A stretch of 64,000 nucleotides of DNA from Corynebacterium jeikeium (GTDB lineage Bacteria > Actinomycetota > Actinomycetes > Mycobacteriales > Mycobacteriaceae). The notes below the pieces were generated by a model that worked only from the letters and a program-made list of their open reading frames with translations, was not told where the DNA came from and made no database searches. The stretch is from positions 2,108,001 through 2,172,000 of the forward strand of contig CP033784.1 of the NCBI GenBank assembly GCA_003955985.1, in the 5' to 3' direction. Numbering within the stretch: the stretch's first letter is position 1; each line of letters opens with the position of its first letter. The position numbers were made by a program, and so were the translations under genes. Positions 26,017-36,169 of this stretch are shown piece by piece.

Positions 26017-27585
26017 CTAATTGCTCGTTGCGGCTTTGGCAGCCTGGGCTGCCTGCATCCTCTCCACAGCTGCCGCATTCGGATTGCCCTCCGGCAGCCC
26101 CAGTGGGTATTTGCCATCGAAGCAGGCACAGCACACTTCGCTCTTTGCCTGTTCGGAAGCGGCGACCATGCCATCGATGGAGACAAATCCCAGGCTGTCG
26201 GCGCCAATCGCGGTTGCGATACCGGCGACGATGTCATTCTCATCTACGCCGTTGGCCAACAGCTCGCCCGGAGAGGCGAAGTCAATGCCGTAGAAGCACG
26301 GCCATTTCACCGGCGGCGCGGCGATGCGCACGTGCACTTCCTTTGCACCGGCCTCACGCAGCATGCGAATCAGGGCACGCTGAGTGTTGCCGCGGACGAT
26401 GGAGTCATCGACCACGACCAAGCGCTTACCGGCGATAACTTCCTTCAGTGGGTTCAGCTTCAGTCGGATGCCCAGCTGACGAATCGTCTGCGAAGGCTGA
26501 ATGAAGGTACGCCCCACGTAACCGTTTTTGGTCAGCCCCTGTCCAAACGGGATGCCCGATTCCTGGGCGTATCCAACAGCGGCCGGGGTACCGGATTCCG
26601 GCACCGGCATCACCAGGTCACCGTCAGCCGGGAACTCACGTGCCAACTGGCGGCCCAGCTCAAGACGCACCGCGTTGACGGAGCGACCACGGATGTTGGA
26701 GTCCGGGCGCGCCAGGTAGACGTACTCAAAAATGCATCCAGCGTGGGTGGTCTCGGCAAAACGCTGCGAACGCACACCGGAAGCATCAATGGTCACCATC
26801 TCGCCTGGCTCGATCTCGCGGACGAACGATGCACCGACGATATCCAGCGCGCAAGTCTCGGATGCGACTACCCAACCACCGGACAGGCGCCCCAGGCACA
26901 GCGGGCGCACACCGTATGGGTCACGCGCGGCGTACAGCGTCTCGCCATCGGTGAAAGTAAGACAGAAAGCACCCTTCAAACGCGGCAGCAGTGCCATCGC
27001 GGCCGCTTCTACATTGGTGCTGCAGCCGTAATCTTCGGGGTGGTCAATCTTGCCGGTTTCGTCGGCAAGCAAAGTGGTCATGATTGCGGAGTCACTGGGC
27101 AGCTCGCCCTCTTCACGCAGCAGGCCCTTGTCGACCGCCTCATGGAACAGCGTGAGGTGGTTGGTCAGGTTGCCGTTGTGCCCCAGCGCGATGTCCGTGC
27201 CGTCGGAGGCCATCTGGAACATCGGCTGTGCATTCTCCCACGCAGGAGCGCCAGCGGTGGTGTAGCGCGTGTGCCCCACCGCTACGTGCCCCTTCAGAGC
27301 GTCGAGCGTCTGCTCATCAAAAACCTGGGAAACAAGGCCCAGGTCCTTGAATACGAGAATTTGGTCGCCGTCGCCGACTGCGATACCGGCGGCTTCCTGG
27401 CCGCGATGCTGCAGGGCAAACAGGCCATAGTAGGTGAGTTTGGACACGTCTTCGCCAGGTGCCCAAACGCCAAAAACGCCACATTCTTCGCGCGGGGATG
27501 TCTCCCCCAAATCGTCGTATGGCGAAATTGGCAAAAGTTTGGTCTTTGGTGCACCTGAAATGTTGGTATCGGCCACGACATTCAC
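26017..27585 (-). CDS. purF: Amidophosphoribosyltransferase
   Basis: PurF makes phosphoribosylamine from PRPP and glutamine, the first committed step of purine synthesis. The 522-aa protein has a propeptide ending just before the catalytic Cys of ECGVFGVWAPGE. The glutaminase domain has GHTRYTT and GHNGNLTN. The PRPP loop is VVVDDSIVRGNTQ. C-terminal cysteines (CYGIDF-like CFYGIDFASP and SEVCCACFDGKYP) suggest the iron-sulfur form. The start is GTG 27585, which places the active Cys about 30 residues in, as in other members. Confidence 0.97.
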   Translation of the reverse strand: MNVVADTNISGAPKTKLLPISPYDDLGETSPREECGVFGVWAPGEDVSKLTYYGLFALQHRGQEAAGIAVGDGDQILVFKDLGLVSQVFDEQTLDALKGHVAVGHTRYTTAGAPAWENAQPMFQMASDGTDIALGHNGNLTNHLTLFHEAVDKGLLREEGELPSDSAIMTTLLADETGKIDHPEDYGCSTNVEAAAMALLPRLKGAFCLTFTDGETLYAARDPYGVRPLCLGRLSGGWVVASETCALDIVGASFVREIEPGEMVTIDASGVRSQRFAETTHAGCIFEYVYLARPDSNIRGRSVNAVRLELGRQLAREFPADGDLVMPVPESGTPAAVGYAQESGIPFGQGLTKNGYVGRTFIQPSQTIRQLGIRLKLNPLKEVIAGKRLVVVDDSIVRGNTQRALIRMLREAGAKEVHVRIAAPPVKWPCFYGIDFASPGELLANGVDENDIVAGIATAIGADSLGFVSIDGMVAASEQAKSEVCCACFDGKYPLGLPEGNPNAAAVERMQAAQAAKAATSN

Positions 27586-27635
27586 ACTAATAGCCCCACC
27601 CGCCTGGGCACCAATTCAGCATCCCCCCACGGGCT

Positions 27636-28076
27636 TTAAGAAATGCGCGCCACCGGCAGATGATTCCCAATTTCCGCCGCGCGCGTTCCCGACATATCGA
27701 TGTGCGCCTGCACCTGCTCTAACGTGATCATTCCGCACGCGAGTCCCAGCCAAATCTCCGGCGACATCTCCACGACATTGGGCGGCGTACCGCGCGTGTG
27801 CCTGGGGCCCTCAATGCACTGGACCGCGACGAAGGGCGGCACGCGCACCTCGACGCTATGCCCCGGAGCCTCTTGGGCGAGCATCCGCACGGACAGACGT
27901 ACCGCTTTGGCAAGGCTCGCACGGCTTAACGACGACCCCTGCGCCCCATCCGGCCCGATGAAGGAGGCAGCCTCTTGGTCAGATAGCAATTCGCGGCCGA
28001 GAAGCCGTTGCGCCGCCCAGGGTGCGGCGGTGGAAAGAGCGCTGCGAACGTCGAAAGGCGAGATTTTGGATACCAT
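27636..28076 (-). CDS. Sterol carrier family (SCP-like) protein
   Basis: A 146-aa protein with the bacterial sterol-carrier-like fold: VEVRVPPFVAVQCIEGPRHT followed by PPNVVEMSPEIWLGLACGMI. In corynebacteria and mycobacteria this gene usually precedes purF, as here, where 50 bases separate them. No lipid ligand or role is known. The N-terminal half is helical (VRSALSTAAPWAAQRLLGRE). It is divergent from the thioesterase gene, leaving only 17 to 29 bases for both promoters. Confidence 0.8.
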   Translation of the reverse strand: MVSKISPFDVRSALSTAAPWAAQRLLGRELLSDQEAASFIGPDGAQGSSLSRASLAKAVRLSVRMLAQEAPGHSVEVRVPPFVAVQCIEGPRHTRGTPPNVVEMSPEIWLGLACGMITLEQVQAHIDMSGTRAAEIGNHLPVARIS

Positions 28077-28093
28077 AACCTCATCCTAGAGTT

Positions 28094-29113
28094 ATGCTTT
28101 CATATATGGATACGCAGTCAACTGAAAAAGCTGAACAGGTGCATGCTCCAGCGTCACCATCTCTTGTACTCCGTTTTATGGCATCGCCGACCGATGTCAT
28201 TATGGCCGGAACCAATTCTGTCCACGGCGGCCGTGTGTTGCAGTGGATTGACAAGGCCGCTTACGCCTGCGCGACCGGCTGGTCGGGACGCTACTGCGTG
28301 ACTGCGTACTTCGGTCACATTCACTTCACTCGCCCGATTCCCAGTGGCCACATTGTCGAGGTGCGCTCCAAGATTGCGCATACCGGCCGCAGTTCCATGC
28401 ACATCGTCAACGAAGTGCTCTCGGCTGATCCGCGCGAGGGCAAGTTCACCCGCGCAGCTGACTGCCTGGTGATCTTCGTGGCCATGGATGAAAACGGTAA
28501 GTCGACTCCGGTGCCGAAGTGGGTGCCGCAAACAGAGGAAGAAGAGCGCGTTGAGAAAGCCGCTCTTTCCCGTTTTGAGCTCCGCCGCGACATCGAAGCC
28601 AGCATGCGCGCGCAGACCTACTCCGCGGACTCTTCCGCACCCGAACTGACCACACGTTTCCTGGCAAAGCCGACCGATGTCAACTGGGGCGGAAACGTCC
28701 ACGGCGGCACCGCCATGGAGTGGATCGACGAGGCTGCGACGGCAGTTACCACCAACTGGGCAGGGCGCCAGACCATTTCTGTCTACGCAGGTGGTATTCG
28801 CTTCTACAGCCCAATCCACATTGGCGACCTGGTTGAGGTGCGCGCACGCATCCTGCGTACAGGCACGACCTCGATGCACCTGTCGGTGCAGGTCTACTGC
28901 TGTGAGCCCCGCAAGGGTGTCGGCGGCCTGCGCAAGGCACTGCATTCGACCATGACGTATGTCGCAATTGATGACGATTTCAACCCGCAGCCGGTACCGC
29001 ACTTCCAGCCGACGACGGATGAGGACAAGCGCCTGCACGCTCACGATCTGTCACTGAAGGCATTGCGTGACAAGTACAGCCCGCTGCCGCTGATTGAGCG
29101 CGAACAGGATTAA
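28094..29113 (+). CDS. Acyl-CoA thioesterase with two hotdog domains
   Basis: A 339-aa protein with tandem hotdog domains, each carrying the BACH-type block: TNSVHGGRVLQWIDKAAYAC near residue 40, and GGNVHGGTAMEWIDEAATAV near residue 200. These enzymes hydrolyse acyl-CoA to free acid and CoA. Chain-length preference is not readable. Both domains keep the Asp that helps catalysis (WID). ATG 28094 and ATG 28106 are both possible. Its TAA overlaps the stop of the gene on the other strand. Confidence 0.88.
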   Translation: MLSYMDTQSTEKAEQVHAPASPSLVLRFMASPTDVIMAGTNSVHGGRVLQWIDKAAYACATGWSGRYCVTAYFGHIHFTRPIPSGHIVEVRSKIAHTGRSSMHIVNEVLSADPREGKFTRAADCLVIFVAMDENGKSTPVPKWVPQTEEEERVEKAALSRFELRRDIEASMRAQTYSADSSAPELTTRFLAKPTDVNWGGNVHGGTAMEWIDEAATAVTTNWAGRQTISVYAGGIRFYSPIHIGDLVEVRARILRTGTTSMHLSVQVYCCEPRKGVGGLRKALHSTMTYVAIDDDFNPQPVPHFQPTTDEDKRLHAHDLSLKALRDKYSPLPLIEREQD

Positions 29114-29817
29114 GCCGCCTGGCTACCCGGCTTCCTGTTTTTCCACCAGATGGATAGGAACATCCAGCCAATCAGCGCGAAGGTGATGTAGGTGACGTAC
29201 CGGTCAATCGTCTGCAGGGAGCCCTGGATGCTTGGGCCAAACTTCAGGCCCAAGTACAGGTAGAAGCACTTGAGCATTGCGGCACAGAAGAAGAGGTACA
29301 CGCCTACTACCCAGCCGCGCACCTTCGCAATACCACCGATGGCCACGACAATCGTGGCCGGAATCGGCGAGAATGGCACAAACGATGCCAGCACACTCAG
29401 CCCGATGCGTTCATAGATGAAGTTCTCCATCTTCTTAAACCATCGCGGTGGGTGTCCGCCGAAACTCATCGTTATGAATTCCGTGCCCCACTTCTTGCCC
29501 ATCCAGTAGAAGAACGGCATGAACTTGATTGTCGAAAGCGCCGCAATCACTACAACAGCGAAGAGGAAGAGCGGCCGGTCCTCGTTTTCCGACGCGAGAA
29601 TCAGCACCGACAGATTCGATCCTGTCAGCCATGTGTGCAAGAACGTGTACTTGAGCAGCAAAACCGCACGGAACGGGATGATTGCAAAGCCGTACACGGC
29701 AACCAGCATCAGCGATGCATAGAGAAGCTTGTCTATTTTGTCCGGCTCACGCAGGAAGCTCGGCAGATCCTCACGAGGGTCGTGCTCGGCCTCGTTACGC
29801 ATGTCGGGTGAAGTCAT
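29110..29817 (-). CDS. DedA/VTT-type integral membrane protein
   Basis: A 235-aa protein with four or five membrane helices and a central block (VPFSPIPATIVVAIGGIAKVRGW) that resembles the re-entrant VTT (DedA/SNARE-associated) domain. DedA-type proteins move or maintain membrane lipids, including undecaprenyl phosphate recycling. The match is weaker than for classical DedA members, so this is a family-level call only. The C-terminus is a short basic tail. The ATG at 29817 is clear. Confidence 0.65.
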   Translation of the reverse strand: MTSPDMRNEAEHDPREDLPSFLREPDKIDKLLYASLMLVAVYGFAIIPFRAVLLLKYTFLHTWLTGSNLSVLILASENEDRPLFLFAVVVIAALSTIKFMPFFYWMGKKWGTEFITMSFGGHPPRWFKKMENFIYERIGLSVLASFVPFSPIPATIVVAIGGIAKVRGWVVGVYLFFCAAMLKCFYLYLGLKFGPSIQGSLQTIDRYVTYITFALIGWMFLSIWWKNRKPGSQAA

Positions 29818-29936
29818 GAACCACAGTTTAACTGCACGCCCTCTTCTGCAGCAGGAGCCGCAGACTAGGCCATTACGTACGGCTCAGACGCACTCGCCAA
29901 GGACGAGCGCAGCGCCGCCTACTATCCTGAGAAGAT

Positions 29937-30875
29937 ATGACCACCGATTCACCCGCGCCTGTGCCCGCACAGCAGCCTCACGCAGCACGGTCTGAGTCTT
30001 CCTCACCATCGCTTGACGACGGCCAGGAGAACGCATCCTCACCGAGCATGCTGCAACGTGTTCGCGCCGCTATCCCGCCTGTTTCCATCCTGGTACTGAC
30101 GGCGGTATTCCTCTTCGCCGGGTGGTTCACGCTCTTCGGTCCTATCAATGTTCTGGCGTGGCGTGGTGGCACGTTCCCCCGCACCGAGGCAGACCGCCCT
30201 TACTATCAGCAGGCTCTGAAGGATGTTGCGCGCTATCAGTACGAGGAGCAGCCCTCCCCTGAGGTTTACTTCGGCCTGGCGTGTGGCGCTACTGATGACG
30301 ACATCCGCAGCGTTATCCCCAAGGTCGGCGAGCACCCGAATTCAGACGCAGACCCAACTGCTGATGCAGATGCCGTCGCCGCCGCTGCTGCCACCAGGCC
30401 GGGTTCTGCACCCACAGCTGCGAACCAGACCGCGAAGCTGAATCCAAACCTTGACGCATTCGGCAACACGGTCGACTGCTCCGGTTCCTGGACTGCGCCA
30501 TTCTTGTCATTCCTGCTCGCGTCCGCGGGTGTTCCGGTCTTTGATACGCCCGAGGATTCGGCTGCCGCAGCCGAGAACCCATGGCTGGTTACGGATGTCG
30601 AACAGCTCATGGATGCCTACAAGGCACATGATGCTTTCGTCACCGACAAGGACTTCTCTCCTCAGGTGGGTGACATCATTTTCTACCGCTACCCCGCAGG
30701 CCTTGGGGTGCACGCCAACATGGTTGTCGCGGTTCAGGGTGACTGGGTCACCATCGGTGGCGATGAGCTTGGCAAGGTCGGTCTAGCTAGCATGACCCTG
30801 CGCAACCGAGGTGGCATCGTGGGCTACGGTGCCACGGGCTACTTCGAGCAGGCACCGCTGGACGCCACCAAATAG
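29937..30875 (+). CDS. Membrane-anchored CHAP-like protein
   Basis: A 312-aa protein with a Pro/Ser/Ala-rich cytoplasmic N-terminus and one membrane helix at about residues 48-70 (IPPVSILVLTAVFLFAGWF). An extracytoplasmic Asp/Ala-rich linker follows, then a CHAP/NlpC-like domain with Cys in VDCSGSWTAPF, GDIIFYRYPAGLG, and His in GVHANMVVAV followed by WVTIGGD. Such domains often cleave peptidoglycan peptides. Activity here is inferred, and the catalytic pair is in the expected order. The start ATG 29937 follows GAGAAG. Confidence 0.7.
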   Translation: MTTDSPAPVPAQQPHAARSESSSPSLDDGQENASSPSMLQRVRAAIPPVSILVLTAVFLFAGWFTLFGPINVLAWRGGTFPRTEADRPYYQQALKDVARYQYEEQPSPEVYFGLACGATDDDIRSVIPKVGEHPNSDADPTADADAVAAAAATRPGSAPTAANQTAKLNPNLDAFGNTVDCSGSWTAPFLSFLLASAGVPVFDTPEDSAAAAENPWLVTDVEQLMDAYKAHDAFVTDKDFSPQVGDIIFYRYPAGLGVHANMVVAVQGDWVTIGGDELGKVGLASMTLRNRGGIVGYGATGYFEQAPLDATK

Positions 30876-30881
30876 CCAAGT

Positions 30882-31373
30882 TTAAATAGGCAAGTTTTCC
30901 TCGATGAGGTCGCGCAGAGCATCGTCGTCAGGCGAGACCTTGGAGCGGAAACGGCCGATGACCTCACCCTCGGGCGAGACAACGAACTTTTCGAAGTTCC
31001 ACTTCACATCCCCAGCCTCGCCGTCGGCGTCCGGGGTTTCCTTCAACAGCTTGTACAGTGGGTGCGCGCCATGGCCGTTGACCTTCGTCTTTTGGAAGAG
31101 CGGGAAGGTAACGCCGAATTCGCGCTGGCAGAACTGCTTGATTTCCTCGGCGTTGCCGGGCTCTTGCCCACCGAACTGATTGCAGGGGAAGCCGAGGACG
31201 AAGAAGCCACGGGGTGCGAATTCGTCGAAAAGTCCTTGCAGATCGTCGTACTGATCCGTGAAACCGCACTCCGAGGCGGTGTTGACGATAAGCAGAACGT
31301 GGCCTGCCCAGTCATTCATCGTTGCTTCGTTGCCGTCGATGGTGGTCACTGGGATGTCGAAGAGATTGCTCAT
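30882..31373 (-). CDS. Glutathione peroxidase-family thiol peroxidase
   Basis: A 163-aa GPx-fold protein. The peroxidatic Cys lies in VNTASECGFTDQY, the second conserved block is FPCNQFGGQEPGN with its resolving-type Cys, and the Trp/Asn site is VKWNFEKFV. Bacterial enzymes of this kind reduce peroxides with thioredoxin or, in mycothiol-producing bacteria, with mycoredoxin rather than glutathione. ATG 31373 is preferred over the GTG three codons upstream. Its stop lies seven bases from that of the CHAP-like gene. Confidence 0.93.
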   Translation of the reverse strand: MSNLFDIPVTTIDGNEATMNDWAGHVLLIVNTASECGFTDQYDDLQGLFDEFAPRGFFVLGFPCNQFGGQEPGNAEEIKQFCQREFGVTFPLFQKTKVNGHGAHPLYKLLKETPDADGEAGDVKWNFEKFVVSPEGEVIGRFRSKVSPDDDALRDLIEENLPI

Positions 31374-31419
31374 AAACCCCACACTAGGGCAGTCCCCCGA
31401 TAGCCGTCAGAGGTAGCGA

Positions 31420-32229
31420 CTAGCCGACCTGCTCCATGCCTTCAAAGAGCTCGCGGCCCAGCGGCACCGAAGAGTGGTTGACCGGCTGCGCACCCCCATC
31501 GACCGCCTGGTCAATGATGCCGACAACATCCTGGCGCAGCTTGTGCTCCCGCAGTTTCGAAGCGTTAACGGAGATGCGCACCGCGCGGCCCTTCTCCAGC
31601 GAGCGCTGCACCGAGGAGCGCACCGCACGGCGCCACCAACCGGCGCCGCCGAAGCCCTCGCCGATAGCCAGCACGCGAGTCGGATCAACAGCACCAGTGG
31701 TCAGGTCGCGGACACCATTTCGGTCCGCTGCCACTCGGAAGCCCAGCTCCGGCAGCACGTTCATGGTCTCGGGCGACATGGTCCACTTCGGTGGTGCAAA
31801 GACGTCCGTCTCAAAACCCATCGCACGCATCTGGCGCGTTGCGGCGGTCAGGCGCAAACGCGCTTCATGTTCGCTTAACGACGCAAATTCCGCGCCTCGG
31901 CCTCGAACTGACTGATCGAACCCCGCGAGAACAATCTCGATGCCGTCATCGCTACGACGGCGGAGCCAATCCAGCACCGCCGGAGCTTCCCGCAACGACC
32001 AGTTTTTACCCGCATGCGGCGCTACCAGCAGAGACGGTGTAATACCGCGCTGTTCCATCGCTGCCACGAAACGAGCGACGTCGAGCAATGTGCCATCGCG
32101 CAAACCCGACACCGACACCAAAAGCGGCGAACCGACCACACCACCGTCAACAGTTACGAGCTCTTTGCCCGCTGGACGAATGACCTGGTCGGTCGTCCGA
32201 ATCTGTTCTTGCACCCCACTGCCTGCCAT
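31420..32229 (-). CDS. DUF2334 polysaccharide deacetylase-like protein
   Basis: A 269-aa protein of the DUF2334 group, a branch of the NodB deacetylase fold. LLVSVSGLRDGTLLDVARFV, SLLVAPHAGKNWSL, GIEIVLAGFDQS and VFAPPKWTMSPETMNVLPEL are the family blocks. The His/Asp metal site of typical deacetylases is only partly visible (PHAGK, AGFD), so enzymatic activity is uncertain. No signal peptide is seen. The ATG at 32229 is clear. Confidence 0.75.
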   Translation of the reverse strand: MAGSGVQEQIRTTDQVIRPAGKELVTVDGGVVGSPLLVSVSGLRDGTLLDVARFVAAMEQRGITPSLLVAPHAGKNWSLREAPAVLDWLRRRSDDGIEIVLAGFDQSVRGRGAEFASLSEHEARLRLTAATRQMRAMGFETDVFAPPKWTMSPETMNVLPELGFRVAADRNGVRDLTTGAVDPTRVLAIGEGFGGAGWWRRAVRSSVQRSLEKGRAVRISVNASKLREHKLRQDVVGIIDQAVDGGAQPVNHSSVPLGRELFEGMEQVG

Positions 32230-32362
32230 GGATTCAACAAAAACAGGCGTATGTAAATTTTTGGTAACGGAGAGGACAAGGCTTGGAGAATACTCAGAAG
32301 CCTTTCAAATAAGAGTTCAAAAAGCGCCATCGCAGCACATCAATGTGCGTCTGCAGCGCGGA

Positions 32363-33034
32363 TTATCCCCAATGCACAACCTCATCGAGAGCCAGTCCCT
32401 TGCGCCAACCGAACTTCTCCAAGTCACGCTCCTCGGCCAGGTGCGTTACTGGACCAATGCACAGCCAGGCCACCGGGCGCACGGGTGCCTCGACACCGAC
32501 AAAGTCAGCCAGGAAATCCTCATGGTAGAAACTGACCCAGCCGACGCCGAGCCCCTCTGCCGTAGCAGCCAGCCACAGATTCTGAATAGCCAGCGCGACT
32601 GACATGAGGCCGGTGTCATCGACGGTGTCGCGGCCGAGAATGTTCTTGCCGCCACGGGTCGGGTCATAGGTGACGACGATGCCCGTTCCCGAGTCCACGA
32701 TTCCTTCAATCTGAATCGGATTGAAGGTCTCACGCCGCTCGCCTTCGAGCTTGGCCGCGAATTCAGCGCGACGTCCGGCTACGTGGTCGGCAAACTGCTG
32801 CAGGCGGTCCGGATTCTGAATGATATGAAAGTCCCACGGTTGGGACAGCCCCACCGACGGGGCTGCATGGGCCGCCGCCAACACGCGCATCAATCGCTCC
32901 CTGTCCACCACTTCTCCGGCGAATTCGCGGCGCACATCCCGCCGCCGAAAAAGGGTGTGGTAGACGGCCAACTGATCGTCGGAAAGCGAATCGGTGTCAA
33001 AACCCTGCGCGGACAGCAGCGTGCGCATATCCAT
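32363..33034 (-). CDS. bluB: 5,6-dimethylbenzimidazole synthase BluB
   Basis: BluB splits reduced FMN with oxygen to make the lower ligand of vitamin B12. The 223-aa nitroreductase-fold protein starts at MDMRTLLSAQGF (ATG 33034), four bases after the ptrB stop. Key blocks are RRDVRREF, AAHAAPSVGLSQPWDFHII, NLWLAATAEGLGVGWVSFY and PVRPVAWLCIGPV. The frame extends upstream into ptrB but that part is not family sequence. It is the third gene of purC-ptrB-bluB. No other cobalamin gene is in the window, so it may serve salvage or remodelling of B12. Confidence 0.88.
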   Translation of the reverse strand: MDMRTLLSAQGFDTDSLSDDQLAVYHTLFRRRDVRREFAGEVVDRERLMRVLAAAHAAPSVGLSQPWDFHIIQNPDRLQQFADHVAGRRAEFAAKLEGERRETFNPIQIEGIVDSGTGIVVTYDPTRGGKNILGRDTVDDTGLMSVALAIQNLWLAATAEGLGVGWVSFYHEDFLADFVGVEAPVRPVAWLCIGPVTHLAEERDLEKFGWRKGLALDEVVHWG

Positions 33035-33038
33035 GCCG

Positions 33039-35279
33039 TTACTCCACCGCACCAGCAGTGTGGACAATCCAGGCGTACTCGAAGGCAGTCTGACGCCAGC
33101 GTTCGTAACGACCGGAAACACCACCATGACCTGCGGACATCTCGGTCTTGAGCAGGAACTGCCCCGGCTGACCTCCGACAACCTCGCGCAGCTTGGCGAT
33201 CCACTTTGCCGGCTCCACGTAGAGCACGCGGGTGTCGTTCAAACTAGTAATCGCGAGAATCTTCGGGTACTTCGCATCGGCCGAGATGTTCTCGTACGGC
33301 GCGTAGGAGGCCATGTAGTCGTAGACCTCCGGGTCGTGGTAGGGATCGCCCCACTCATCCCACTCCACCACGGTCAGCGGCAGCTCTGGCATCAGCATGG
33401 ATGTCAGGCAGTCGACAAACGGGACCACGGCCTGAATGCCCGCGAACCTATCGCCAGCAATGTTCGCGACCACGCCCATCAGCATGCCGCCCGCCGAACC
33501 GCCGAGTGCTACCAGCTGCTCGCGTGTGGTCCACCCAGAATCCAGCAGGTAGTCAGCGACGGCGACGAAGTCAGTGAATGTGTTCTTCTTCGTGGTTGCG
33601 CGACCGTTCTCCCACCAGCCGCGGCCCATTTCGCCACCACCGCGGACGTGTGCAATGACAAAAATCATCCCACGATCCAGCAGCGACAGTCGCGCGATGG
33701 AAAAGCCAGGATCCATCGAGGCTTCATAGGAACCGTAGCCGTAGAGCAGCGTCGGATTCGGCTTGCTCAGGTCCAGGTCCGCGCGGTGGATAATCGATAC
33801 CGGAATCTGGGCACCGTCGGCTGCACTCACCCATTCACGCTTGGCGACGTAATCACCGCGATTAAACTTCCCGCGAATCTTCTGCTCCTTGAGCAGCACC
33901 CGCTTGCCCGAGGCAATATCAATCTGCCAAAGCTGCGACGGCGTGGTGAAGGAGCCGTAAGCGTAGCGCAACACCGGGGTGTCCCATTCAGCATTGCCGG
34001 TAGTGCCTGCAGAGTAGAGCTCTTCGTCGAAGTCGAGCTCGACGAAGTTCACAGCGGACGCTGGCACTGGAGCAGCAGCATGGCTTGTATCAGAGGCATC
34101 ACCAGCGGAGCCAGCACCATCCTCATCCTGACCCAATACCGCCAGCGCCACACGGCCAATACCGCCACGACGGTAACCAAACGCGATGTGCCCAGCGAAG
34201 CAGTCGACGCCCTCAACGCGGACGTCATCGCGGTGCGGAACCAGCTCAGTGAGATCCGAAATGCTGTCGAAAGACCCCGCCGGCACCATGGCCAGTGCGA
34301 AGTTCGAACCAGTCATATTGTGTGTAATCAGCCACATATCCCGGCCGCTAATGACGGCGTGATCGATGTCGTATTCAACACCGGCCTCACGCGGGCGCAC
34401 GCAGGTGAACTCACCGGTCGGGTCACTGGCGTCCAGGTACCAAACCTCGGAAGTAATCTTCGAGGAGCTCTCAATAATCAGGTACTTTTCGCTGCGTACC
34501 GTACCGACTCCGACCCAGTAGGCCTCATCGGGCTCATGGAAGACACAGACGTCATCCTCGGTGGAGGTGCCCACGCGGTGACGCCACACGGAATCCGGCC
34601 GCCAGGCTTCGTCGACCTTCTGATAGAAGATCCATTCCGAGCTAACCCAGGTAGCACCTGCGGCGATGCCCGCAATTTCGTCGTCAAGCAGTTCGCCCGT
34701 GCGCAAATCCTTTACGCGCAGCGTGTAGCGCTCGTCGCCTGTGACATCGGTGGAGTAGGCCAGCAGATTGCCGTCCGCCGAGACGCTCGCTGCGCCGAGG
34801 GCGAAGAAGTCGTGGCCTTCGGCCAGCTCGTTGGCATCCAGGATGACCTGTTCTCCTGGTGCCGGGGAGTCGTCCGCAATGGTCGGCGGAGTCCACGCGG
34901 CAAGACCGTCACCGGCCTCCACACGCACGCGACAGCTCATCCCGTAGGACTTGCCCTCCTGCGTGCGTGAGTAGTACCACCAGCCATTAAGGCGAGTTGG
35001 GACCGACATGTCGGTCTCCTGCACGCGCGACTTGATCTCCTTAAAAATCGCGTCCGCGGTGCCATCAAGATTGGAGGTAAAAGCCTCCGTATAGGCATTT
35101 TCAGCCTCTAGGTATTTGATAACCTCGGGGTTTTCCTTATCGCGGAGCCACTCGAAGTTATCGGTGAAGTCCCTTCCGTGGAAGGACCGAGTCACCGGCT
35201 TCCGTTGTGCACGGGGTGCGGGCAAATCTTTTTTTGCAGGCTTGCCGACGGATGCCGAGTCCAAGGTCACTTCGCTCAC
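33039..35279 (-). CDS. ptrB: Oligopeptidase B-type prolyl oligopeptidase family protease
   Basis: A 746-aa serine peptidase that trims short peptides after basic residues, acting in the cytoplasm. An N-terminal beta-propeller (residues about 75-420) covers a C-terminal alpha/beta hydrolase domain. Catalytic Ser lies in [12 protein letters not shown], the Asp in the [14 protein letters not shown] region, and His in [12 protein letters not shown]. The GTG start overlaps the purC stop (GTGA), so translation is coupled. The N-terminus [20 protein letters not shown] is typical of S9A peptidases. Confidence 0.94.
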   Translation of the reverse strand: MSEVTLDSASVGKPAKKDLPAPRAQRKPVTRSFHGRDFTDNFEWLRDKENPEVIKYLEAENAYTEAFTSNLDGTADAIFKEIKSRVQETDMSVPTRLNGWWYYSRTQEGKSYGMSCRVRVEAGDGLAAWTPPTIADDSPAPGEQVILDANELAEGHDFFALGAASVSADGNLLAYSTDVTGDERYTLRVKDLRTGELLDDEIAGIAAGATWVSSEWIFYQKVDEAWRPDSVWRHRVGTSTEDDVCVFHEPDEAYWVGVGTVRSEKYLIIESSSKITSEVWYLDASDPTGEFTCVRPREAGVEYDIDHAVISGRDMWLITHNMTGSNFALAMVPAGSFDSISDLTELVPHRDDVRVEGVDCFAGHIAFGYRRGGIGRVALAVLGQDEDGAGSAGDASDTSHAAAPVPASAVNFVELDFDEELYSAGTTGNAEWDTPVLRYAYGSFTTPSQLWQIDIASGKRVLLKEQKIRGKFNRGDYVAKREWVSAADGAQIPVSIIHRADLDLSKPNPTLLYGYGSYEASMDPGFSIARLSLLDRGMIFVIAHVRGGGEMGRGWWENGRATTKKNTFTDFVAVADYLLDSGWTTREQLVALGGSAGGMLMGVVANIAGDRFAGIQAVVPFVDCLTSMLMPELPLTVVEWDEWGDPYHDPEVYDYMASYAPYENISADAKYPKILAITSLNDTRVLYVEPAKWIAKLREVVGGQPGQFLLKTEMSAGHGGVSGRYERWRQTAFEYAWIVHTAGAVE

Positions 35280-36169
35280 GCAGGTTCTCCAATCCAGTCC
35301 GAGAAGCGGCGGCCCGACAGTCGTTCGTAGGCCTCGACGTACCGCTCGCGAGTTGCTTCCACAACACTACCCGGCAGCGCCGGCGGCGGAGTGCCCTCGT
35401 CCTTCTTCCAGCCGGACTTGGAGCAGGTCAGCCAGTTTCGGACGTACTGCTTGTCGAAGCTCGGGTTAACCGAACCCTCCTGGTAGGAGTCGGCTGGCCA
35501 GTAGCGGGAGGAGTCCGGGGTGAGAACCTCGTCGGCCAGCACCAGGTTGCCGTCGGCATCGAGGCCGAACTCGAACTTGGTGTCAGCCAGGATGATGCCG
35601 CGCTCTGCAGCAAGTTCAGCCGCCTGGGTGTAGATACGCAGGGTGGCATCGCGCAATTCTTCGGCACGCTTCTGGCCCAGGGACTCCACAACGGCGTCGA
35701 AGGAGACATTTTCGTCGTGCTCGCCCAGCTCCGCCTTGGTGGCCGGGGTGAAGATTGGCTCTGGCAGCTTGGAGCCCTCGACGAGCCCTTCAGGCAGCTC
35801 AATGCCACAGACAGTGCCGTTTTCCTTGTACTCGACGAGACCCGAGCCGGTTAGGTAGCCACGTGCGACACACTCGAATGGCAGCATGTCCAGCTTCTTG
35901 CACACCAACGCTCGGCCGAGGCACTCCTCCGGAATGCGCTCATCGTCGGCCGGACCGGCCATATGGTTCGGGAAGTCGATCTCGTCGAAGAAGAACACGC
36001 TCATCGCGGTGAGCACCCGACCCTTGTCAGGAATCGGGGTCTCCAGAATGTGGTCGAAGGCAGAAATACGGTCACTGACCACAAGCAGTAGAGTCTCAGG
36101 GTCAATCTCGTAGATTTCCCGGACCTTGCCCGCGGAAAGATGGTTATACGAGGAAAGTTCAGGTCGCAT
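35276..36169 (-). CDS. purC: SAICAR synthetase
   Basis: PurC joins aspartate to CAIR in purine synthesis. The 297-aa protein is the long actinobacterial/eukaryotic-like form: [53 protein letters not shown] and [20 protein letters not shown]. The ATG at 36169 opens the purC-ptrB-bluB operon. Its promoter faces that of the thiolase gene in the 296-base spacer 36170-36465. Confidence 0.97.
   Translation of the reverse strand: MRPELSSYNHLSAGKVREIYEIDPETLLLVVSDRISAFDHILETPIPDKGRVLTAMSVFFFDEIDFPNHMAGPADDERIPEECLGRALVCKKLDMLPFECVARGYLTGSGLVEYKENGTVCGIELPEGLVEGSKLPEPIFTPATKAELGEHDENVSFDAVVESLGQKRAEELRDATLRIYTQAAELAAERGIILADTKFEFGLDADGNLVLADEVLTPDSSRYWPADSYQEGSVNPSFDKQYVRNWLTCSKSGWKKDEGTPPPALPGSVVEATRERYVEAYERLSGRRFSDWIGEPA

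Noticed and set aside
25528..27558. Long open frame on the plus strand opposite purM/purF (676 codons)
   Set aside because: It is a mirror frame of highly GC3-biased purM and purF. It has no family similarity and an unlikely composition rich in Arg, His and Gln.
32994..34970. Long open frame on the plus strand opposite ptrB (658 codons)
   Set aside because: The opposite strand encodes a complete oligopeptidase with all catalytic blocks, and this frame resembles no protein family.
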